A DNA stretch of 10,627 nucleotides. Origin: JAGOSA01 sp043718505 (lineage in GTDB: Bacteria; Patescibacteriota; Minisyncoccia; Phycocordibacterales; UBA9973). The translations under genes were made by a program, and so were the position numbers. The notes beneath the pieces were generated by a model that worked only from the letters and a program-made list of their open reading frames with translations, was not told where the DNA came from and did no database searches. Positions 6,172 to 10,627 of the stretch are shown here, in pieces. Each line of letters begins with the position of its first letter. The first letter of the stretch is position 1. The stretch spans positions 1 through 10,627 of the forward strand of contig JAYSVN010000047.1 in NCBI GenBank assembly GCA_043718505.1, written 5' to 3'.

Positions 6172-6540
6172 TTACAACAATGGTTCCTCCAGCACCCAGC
6201 GGTTGCTGCCAATACCCAATTTTTCAGCCGCAATAAGGAGTCGGCGCTTTACCTCGGGTCGATTGAGCACCAAACAATTTTTTTGGATTCGTCGCCAAGC
6301 TTCGAGTTTTTTGCCTTTCAACATATCACTAACCTGCGTAGTGGTTTTTTCTCTCCAGAATTTTGGATCTTCACTAATTGCTTTGGCATATGCTTCTGAG
6401 CATTTCATCAATGCATCTAAACGGGCTTCGCTTTGATTCTCAATGTAATCAATCATAGCCGTCAAATGCTGGTTTTCTGTTAGATTTATCTTTTGACTGA
6501 TTGCCTTGTAATCTTGGGTGGTATTTTCTGACTTGTCCAT
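6172..6540 (-). CDS. Small helical hypothetical protein
   Basis: The product is 122 aa and I do not recognise its family. It is rich in charged residues and appears all-helical: an N-terminal helix pair (residues about 8-55, including NQHLTAMIDYIENQSEARLD), a middle segment with DPKFWREK (58-65), and a basic helical part (75-110) with KKLEAWRRIQKN and EVKRRLLIAAEKLGI. There is no signal peptide or membrane helix, and no cysteine or histidine metal site. The basic C-terminal half could bind nucleic acid or a partner, but that is only a guess. The gene is a single unit, with a good promoter upstream and a strong terminator downstream, and is divergent from the response regulator across a 104-base gap. 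A self-contained transcription unit makes a real gene likely. Confidence 0.75.
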   Translation of the reverse strand: MDKSENTTQDYKAISQKINLTENQHLTAMIDYIENQSEARLDALMKCSEAYAKAISEDPKFWREKTTTQVSDMLKGKKLEAWRRIQKNCLVLNRPEVKRRLLIAAEKLGIGSNRWVLEEPLL

Positions 6541-6561
6541 ATGAGTTTTTTAATTTTCTCT

Positions 6562-6589
6562 ACTATATAACTATTCAGGCCAAAGTCAA
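6562..6589 (-). promoter_or_regulatory. Sigma-70-type promoter of the 122-aa gene
   Basis: On the minus strand TTGACT (6584-6589) and TATAGT (6562-6567) are spaced by 16 bases. The -10 box ends 21 bases ahead of the ATG at 6540, so this gene has a short leader of about 15 bases rather than the leaderless layout of its neighbours. Confidence 0.7.
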
Positions 6590-6592
6590 CTA

Positions 6593-6620
6593 TGCACTTT
6601 TTGATTCATTGCGCTAGAAT
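6593..6620 (+). promoter_or_regulatory. Promoter region of the response regulator (box choice uncertain)
   Basis: Two readings are possible. TAGAAT (6615-6620) with a poor TGCACT 16 bases upstream would give a leader of about 18 bases. Alternatively TTGCGC (6609-6614), 17 bases and TACCAT (6632-6637) would place the -10 seven bases before the ATG, as in the leaderless genes of this window. The divergent promoter on the other strand overlaps or directly adjoins this region. Confidence 0.35.
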
Positions 6621-6644
6621 TTTACCTGTAGTACCATTCACTAT

Positions 6645-7010
6645 ATGAAGAAAATACTGATTGTTGAAGACGATACATTTCTCAAGAATTTAGCAGCCAA
6701 AAAGTTAACCTCTGAAGGCTATGAAGTAACGACAGCAGGAAATGCTGACGAAGCTAATGCCGCAGTTGAAAAAGATATTCCTGAGCTTATTCTCCTCGAT
6801 CTCCTCTTCCCCGGTAATACCGACGGCTTCGGCATGCTTGAGAAAATTCGCGCAAATGACAAAATGAAAACTGTGCCAGTTATTATTTTCTCAAACCTTT
6901 CCGACGAAAAAGATATGGAAAAGGCTAAAGCGCTCGGTGCTACTGACTACATGGTCAAATCGAACTTTACGCTTGATGAGCTGGTGGAGAAGATTAAGAC
7001 GATAAACTAA
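6645..7010 (+). CDS. Single-domain response regulator (CheY-like receiver)
   Basis: The 121-aa protein is a complete receiver domain with no output domain. The acidic pocket is Glu8-Asp9-Asp10 (ILIVEDD). The phosphoacceptor is Asp52 in LLDLLFPG, the switch residue is Ser83 in VIIFSNLS, and the conserved Lys is Lys105 in DYMVKS. Family knowledge: a histidine kinase phosphorylates Asp52 and the surface around the switch residue changes to bind a partner. With no DNA-binding domain it should act by protein contact or in a phosphorelay. No histidine kinase lies in the window, so the partner is unknown. There is no Shine-Dalgarno. A terminator follows after 13 bases, so it is transcribed alone. 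Confidence 0.92.
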   Translation: MKKILIVEDDTFLKNLAAKKLTSEGYEVTTAGNADEANAAVEKDIPELILLDLLFPGNTDGFGMLEKIRANDKMKTVPVIIFSNLSDEKDMEKAKALGATDYMVKSNFTLDELVEKIKTIN

Positions 7011-7023
7011 ACAATTACATTGT

Positions 7024-7054
7024 AAAAAGTCCTGGATTCGGGACTTTTTATTTT
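7024..7054 (+). terminator. Rho-independent terminator of the response regulator
   Basis: AAAAAGTCC (7024-7032) pairs with GGACTTTTT (7041-7049) around an eight-base loop, followed by ATTTT. It begins 13 bases after the stop codon. The A-rich left side means it could also work in the opposite direction. Confidence 0.85.
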
Positions 7055-7085
7055 CGCTATCAACCTGCTACCCAAAAACACAATT

Positions 7086-7094
7086 TGGTACAAT
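7086..7094 (+). promoter_or_regulatory. Extended -10 promoter of recG, leaderless layout
   Basis: TGGTACAAT combines the TGn extension with a -10 box TACAAT (7089-7094). Six bases separate it from the recG ATG at 7101, so transcription should begin at the start codon. The -35 region is weak, as is common when the extended -10 is present. Confidence 0.6.
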
Positions 7095-7100
7095 AGTCGG

Positions 7101-9917
7101 ATGAAAGAACCGGCCGCCAATATTACTCTCGACGACAAACTCATAGATCGTATCCGTATTGCCGAACCTGAACGCAAAGCTTTGGCGCGTCTTGGTGTCC
7201 TGACAATTCGTGATCTCTTATATCACTTCCCTGCTCGTTATTCTGATATTTCAAAAGTTTCAGCAATTGCTGATTTGGTGCCGGGTGAAAATGCCACGAT
7301 CGTGGCGCGTGTTGTTAAAACTGAAACAAAGAAAGGCTGGAAGAGTAAAATTCCGATGGCTGAAGCTGTGCTTGAAGATTCGAGCGGCAAGATTACGGCT
7401 ATTTGGTTCCATCAGGCATACATTGCCAAAATGCTGCCGGTTGGGAAAGTTGTGACGCTGACAGGAAGACCGACCGTGCGCGGCGGGAAAAATGGAGAAA
7501 ACAGCGCAGGTCGCGGCGACATCTACTTAGCAAATGCTGAATTCGATCGCGGCACTGCCCTGCCAATTGATTCACACGATACACTTTTCAATTCAACAGT
7601 CGGCGCGAATGCCGACGGGCGTGATGAAATCGAAGGCGCCCACATCCCTATTTACCCGGAAAGCCGTGGTGTGTCGTCCCGCTTTATGCACCATTCAATT
7701 GAGAAACTTTTTCTGCTTGGTGTGCTGGACCTCGAAACTGATCCGATTCCGGCAATAATTTTAAAAAAATATAATTTACCCAATTGGAAAACTGCCATGC
7801 ATTGGTTGCACATGCCGCGTCGTTCGCGTGACGCTCTGGCTGCCCGCAAGCGTTTTGCTTTTGAAGAAGTTTTTTATATTCAGCTTCAGAAAGCCAAAGA
7901 CCGCGCCTTGCTTCAAACGTTGCCGACACAGCAAATTGTTATTGACGACAAAAAAGTTGATGACTTTATTTCCCGCTTTGGGTTTCAGCTGACTAAAGGA
8001 CAGCGCGATGCTATCGCCGGCATATTTCTTGACTTTGAAAAAGGTGCACCGATGTCGCGATTACTCGAAGGTGATGTCGGTTCGGGTAAAACGGCAGTGG
8101 CTGCGGCGGCGGCATTTGCCGTGGTGACGTCGCGGCCGGCAAATCTCGACGCCAAGTCCGGCAAGCACAAAGTGCAAAGTTTTGGCAATCTCCAGGTCGC
8201 ATACATGGCCCCGACTGAAATTTTGGCGGCACAACATTTCGAATCGTTTATTAAATTTTTTGAAGGCATGCCAGTGCAAATTGGTTTACTAACAGGCAAG
8301 ACTGCGAGAAAATTTCCGGCGAAAGTTGCAATCGGCAGTTCAAAAAGTGGCTGGACCGACATTTCTCGCAACCAACTTTTGAAATGGGTCGCAAATGGCG
8401 AAGTACCTATTCTCGTCGGCACCCATTCACTCATTCAGAAATCAGTGAAATTTAAACACTTATCTTTTGTGGTTATCGACGAGCAGCATCGCTTTGGTGT
8501 TAGACAGCGTATGCAGCTTGTACGACGAACTTCGGGAGATAGTCTGTCGCTTGAAACTGTCACAGCCGAAGCTGCACAAGCGCCGCGTGATTTTACATAT
8601 TACAAAGATCTAACGTACCGCCTATCGCGCATAATTACTGAAACTCGCGGCAAGGTCGGTACACTTGGTAAAGGCAGCGATGGAAATTCGGGTGATGTTG
8701 TTCGCGATGACTTTATTCATTTTTTCCGTGAATCATTGCGACGTGAAGATATTCCTTTTCAAAATAGCCTGAAGGTTGGCGGCAAAAAGAAAGGTCAAAT
8801 GTCGACAAATGTAGATTTTTTAATTGAAGACGCCATTGCTATTATTTTCCGTGACAAGCCATTTTTTACACTTGCCGAGAAAAGCAAATTCGAACGCTCT
8901 CTAAAATATGGAAATTTTGCCATGGCGCTCGTAGCATATGAACATGAAGGAAAGTTAAAAATTGATTCAATTAAAAATCCGGCGTTTAAAAAAACAACTG
9001 CACTTATAAGCCCGGAGCGCATGCGCGAAGGGCCCAAAAACACCCAACCCATCCCCCACCTCCTCTCCATGACCGCAACCCCAATTCCTCGAACACTCGC
9101 TCTCACCATATACGGCGACCTTGATCTCACTGTTCTTTCTGAAATGCCCGCCGGCAGACTGCCTGTTATTACTGATATTGTGCCGCCAACTCGTCGCGAA
9201 AAAACATACGAAAAAATCCGCCAAGAACTTGAGGCCGGCCGCCAAATGTATGTGATCTGTCCACGCATCGACGAACCAGATCCGGAAAAAGAACAGGCAA
9301 TGGTAGCGAAGTCAGTAGTTGCTGAAGCTGCTCGTCTTAAGCGTGATATTTTCCCTGACTACACTATCGGCATACTTCATTCAAAAATGAGTAAAGAGAA
9401 AAAAGAAAAAGTTATGGAAGATTTTACCAGTCACAAAATTGATATTCTCTGTGCAACGTCAGTTGTTGAAGTCGGCGTTAACGTTCCCAATGCCACTGTC
9501 ATTATTATTGAAGGCGCTGAACGATTTGGTTTGGCCCAACTTCACCAGCTTCGTGGTCGTGTCTTGCGCAGCACTCATCAGCCATACTGTTACTTATTTA
9601 CCGGCAACGGCGATGATCGCTCAGGCCGTAGTTCGCCCGGAAACGAACGCACAATCGAACGACTCAATGCTCTCAAAACTGCCAAAAACGGTTTCGAGCT
9701 TTCCGAACTTGATCTCAAACTTCGCGGCGCGGGAGAGCTTTCCATTGGCAAACAATGGGGCGTTTCCGATCTGGCCATGGAGGCTATCAAAAATCCCAAG
9801 ATGGTTGAAGCTGCGCGAACCGAAGCTAAACATATTGTTGAATCAGGAGAGCTCGCCGATTATACTGAGCTTGAGAAAGTTATGGAAAAGAAAGGTCAGG
9901 AATTACATTTTGAATAA
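7101..9917 (+). CDS. recG: ATP-dependent DNA helicase RecG with a large internal insertion
   Basis: RecG remodels stalled replication forks and branched recombination intermediates. The 938-aa protein has an N-terminal wedge/OB domain (residues about 60-150), Walker A GDVGSGKT (324-331), APTEILA (370-376), DEQH (460-463), SMTATPIPRTLA (656-667), ATSVVEVGVNVPNA (785-798) and QLRGRVLRS (816-824). It closes with the RecG signature DLKLRGAGEL (871-880). E. coli RecG is 693 aa. Most of the excess is a block at about 471-652, between motifs II and III, where ordinary RecG runs almost directly from the DEQHRFGV region into the SMTATP segment. The block contains LTYRLSRIITE, FIHFFRESLRREDIPF, NVDFLIED and LKYGNFAMALVAYE, which resemble a GxxExxY (PDDEXK_3) fold with the catalytic ExK lost. 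Motif VI has Leu instead of the usual Gly in RVGR. The frame is intact and all ATPase motifs are present, so the enzyme is probably active. No other gene shares its transcript. Confidence 0.95.
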   Translation: MKEPAANITLDDKLIDRIRIAEPERKALARLGVLTIRDLLYHFPARYSDISKVSAIADLVPGENATIVARVVKTETKKGWKSKIPMAEAVLEDSSGKITAIWFHQAYIAKMLPVGKVVTLTGRPTVRGGKNGENSAGRGDIYLANAEFDRGTALPIDSHDTLFNSTVGANADGRDEIEGAHIPIYPESRGVSSRFMHHSIEKLFLLGVLDLETDPIPAIILKKYNLPNWKTAMHWLHMPRRSRDALAARKRFAFEEVFYIQLQKAKDRALLQTLPTQQIVIDDKKVDDFISRFGFQLTKGQRDAIAGIFLDFEKGAPMSRLLEGDVGSGKTAVAAAAAFAVVTSRPANLDAKSGKHKVQSFGNLQVAYMAPTEILAAQHFESFIKFFEGMPVQIGLLTGKTARKFPAKVAIGSSKSGWTDISRNQLLKWVANGEVPILVGTHSLIQKSVKFKHLSFVVIDEQHRFGVRQRMQLVRRTSGDSLSLETVTAEAAQAPRDFTYYKDLTYRLSRIITETRGKVGTLGKGSDGNSGDVVRDDFIHFFRESLRREDIPFQNSLKVGGKKKGQMSTNVDFLIEDAIAIIFRDKPFFTLAEKSKFERSLKYGNFAMALVAYEHEGKLKIDSIKNPAFKKTTALISPERMREGPKNTQPIPHLLSMTATPIPRTLALTIYGDLDLTVLSEMPAGRLPVITDIVPPTRREKTYEKIRQELEAGRQMYVICPRIDEPDPEKEQAMVAKSVVAEAARLKRDIFPDYTIGILHSKMSKEKKEKVMEDFTSHKIDILCATSVVEVGVNVPNATVIIIEGAERFGLAQLHQLRGRVLRSTHQPYCYLFTGNGDDRSGRSSPGNERTIERLNALKTAKNGFELSELDLKLRGAGELSIGKQWGVSDLAMEAIKNPKMVEAARTEAKHIVESGELADYTELEKVMEKKGQELHFE
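9033..9057 (-). other. Potential G-quadruplex inside recG
   Basis: The plus strand has C-runs of 3, 3, 3 and 5 at 9033-9035, 9043-9045, 9048-9050 and 9053-9057. On the minus strand this is G5-N2-G3-N2-G3-N7-G3, which meets the usual four-run G-quadruplex rule. It lies in the template strand of recG, in the codons that join the inserted block to helicase motif III. Folding in vivo is not shown. Confidence 0.5.
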
Positions 9918-9927
9918 TTGAGGTAAT

Positions 9928-9951
9928 AAAAAAAGAGCGTATAAACGCTCT
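9928..9951 (-). terminator. Rho-independent terminator of the secreted-protein gene
   Basis: On the minus strand AGAGCGT, loop TTAT and ACGCTCT form a seven-pair stem followed by a run of seven Ts, 31 bases after the stop codon at 9983. In the plus direction the stem is followed only by AAATTTT, so it may serve recG weakly; no other recG terminator is visible. Confidence 0.8.
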
Positions 9952-9982
9952 AAATTTTGGATACACTTTTTTAAATTTGAAT

Positions 9983-10609
9983 CTACTTTGCGGCGTATAC
10001 CTTAAAAACTCTGTCGCTGCAAACAATTTCATTGGCAATTTCGTTGATAAATCGGTTTAGAAAATAAGTGTGTAACTTGTCTCTGCTGTCTGCAGTAATT
10101 ACATAGTTATCTACTAAATCATAGTAACGATCCTTCAATTGTTCTCCGACAATCAGGACAGATGAATTTGGCGCAATTGCTGCAGTCATAACACCTTTGC
10201 CGATTTTGCACTGGAAAAAAATTAAATTACTGAGTGAATCATTAGCTGCAATGATGAATTGCGGCTTTTTAATTTCCATTATGGTGCAGACCAGTGAGTC
10301 TTTATTAACTCCGGCAGTCATCTTAAATCTAAGCCAACATCCCGAACTATCTCTTTTGACGTCAGCAATGAGGCCATTTTCGCAACGCAGTAATGTGCGA
10401 ATCCTTGAATTCAACTCTCCGACTGTAATATTTTCACTACAAAGTTTAATTGACTGATTCGGAAATAAACTCCAGGCTTCGTGTTGTCCGTCACTTATGT
10501 GAGGACTTTGGGCCGTGGTACTTTGCGCCCGGGCAAAAGGAAAAGAGAGACAAATGAATGTAAAGGTAAGTAGTGCTATTTTTTTCATGAGGTACGGTTT
10601 TGCAAACAT
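9983..10609 (-). CDS. Exported cysteine-containing protein of unknown function
   Basis: The product is 208 aa from ATG 10609, or 201 aa from the in-frame ATG 10588 (MKKIALL). The promoter places transcription at 10609, which favours the longer form. A clear signal peptide is present: basic n-region with KK, hydrophobic core IALLTFTFICLSFPF (residues 11-25) and cleavage motif ARA-Q (after residue 28), so a type I signal peptidase site is expected. The mature part has six cysteines (57, 76, 91, 108, 134, 197), an even number that could form three disulphides outside the cell. It reads as mixed alpha/beta, for example QFIIAANDSLSNLIFFQCKI (117-136), and has no further membrane helix, lipobox or sortase motif. 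I do not recognise the family. The gene converges on recG, with its own terminator between them. It may be secreted or act at the cell surface. Confidence 0.75.
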   Translation of the reverse strand: MFAKPYLMKKIALLTFTFICLSFPFARAQSTTAQSPHISDGQHEAWSLFPNQSIKLCSENITVGELNSRIRTLLRCENGLIADVKRDSSGCWLRFKMTAGVNKDSLVCTIMEIKKPQFIIAANDSLSNLIFFQCKIGKGVMTAAIAPNSSVLIVGEQLKDRYYDLVDNYVITADSRDKLHTYFLNRFINEIANEIVCSDRVFKVYAAK

Positions 10610-10616
10610 TACCTCG

Positions 10617-10622
10617 ATTATA
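10617..10622 (-). promoter_or_regulatory. Consensus -10 box, leaderless layout, for the exported-protein gene
   Basis: A perfect TATAAT on the minus strand lies seven bases ahead of ATG 10609. The seven bases CGAGGTA contain a GAGG, but it is too close to that ATG to act as a normal ribosome binding site. The -35 region lies beyond the window. Confidence 0.55.
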
Positions 10623-10627
10623 TATTT

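Noticed and set aside
8795..9268. A 157-codon minus-strand frame inside recG
   Set aside because: It is a shadow of the intact recG frame with no initiation signal or protein-like motif.
1..10627. CRISPR array or other regularly spaced repeats
   Set aside because: No regularly spaced direct repeats were found by reading either strand.

Overview
The window looks like a chromosomal segment of a Patescibacteria (Candidate Phyla Radiation, probably Parcubacteria-like) genome. The assignment is inferred from the very short or absent 5' leaders, the near-absence of Shine-Dalgarno sequences, a free-standing CheY-like receiver, an enlarged RecG, a lone cyanophycin-synthetase-type ATP-grasp enzyme, and tRNA genes without an encoded CCA end. 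No 16S or marker phylogeny is available here.

Layout. (1) Bases 1-1883 hold two convergent genes: an ATP-grasp ligase on + and an unrecognised 180-aa protein on -, whose 3' ends overlap by 169 bp. (2) Bases about 1884-6082 form a visibly AT-richer accessory block, all on the minus strand. In transcription order from the right it contains tRNA-Ser(GCT), an 817-aa single-chain restriction-modification enzyme (N-terminal PD-(D/E)XK nuclease plus N6-adenine methyltransferase), a second tRNA-Ser whose anticodon reads ACT, an uncharacterised gene split by a one-base frameshift, and a four-helix membrane protein. The non-protein stretch 3139-3507 holds the ACT tRNA, its probable promoter and several small repeats. 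(3) Bases 6130-7054 hold a divergent pair: a small unrecognised helical protein (-) with its own promoter and terminator, and a single-domain response regulator (+) with a terminator. (4) Bases 7086-9917 encode RecG helicase, 938 aa, with about 180 extra residues between helicase motifs II and III. The insert resembles a degenerate GxxExxY (PDDEXK_3) nuclease fold. (5) Bases 9928-10627 hold a secreted, cysteine-rich protein of unknown function on the minus strand, with its terminator and a near-perfect -10 box.

How the genes relate. There is no long operon; most genes have their own promoter and several have their own terminator. Five genes share one promoter layout: a -10 hexamer ending 5-7 bases before the ATG, which predicts leaderless mRNAs. 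The restriction-modification gene begins 34 bases after tRNA-Ser(GCT) with no terminator between them, so it is probably co-transcribed with the tRNA. The accessory block looks like a small defence island beside a tRNA gene, but no integrase or clear att repeats are visible, so mobility is unproven.

The points most worth a second look are the tRNA-Ser with an ACT anticodon, the nuclease-like domain inside RecG with a potential G-quadruplex at its end, the leaderless promoter pattern, and the frameshifted gene.
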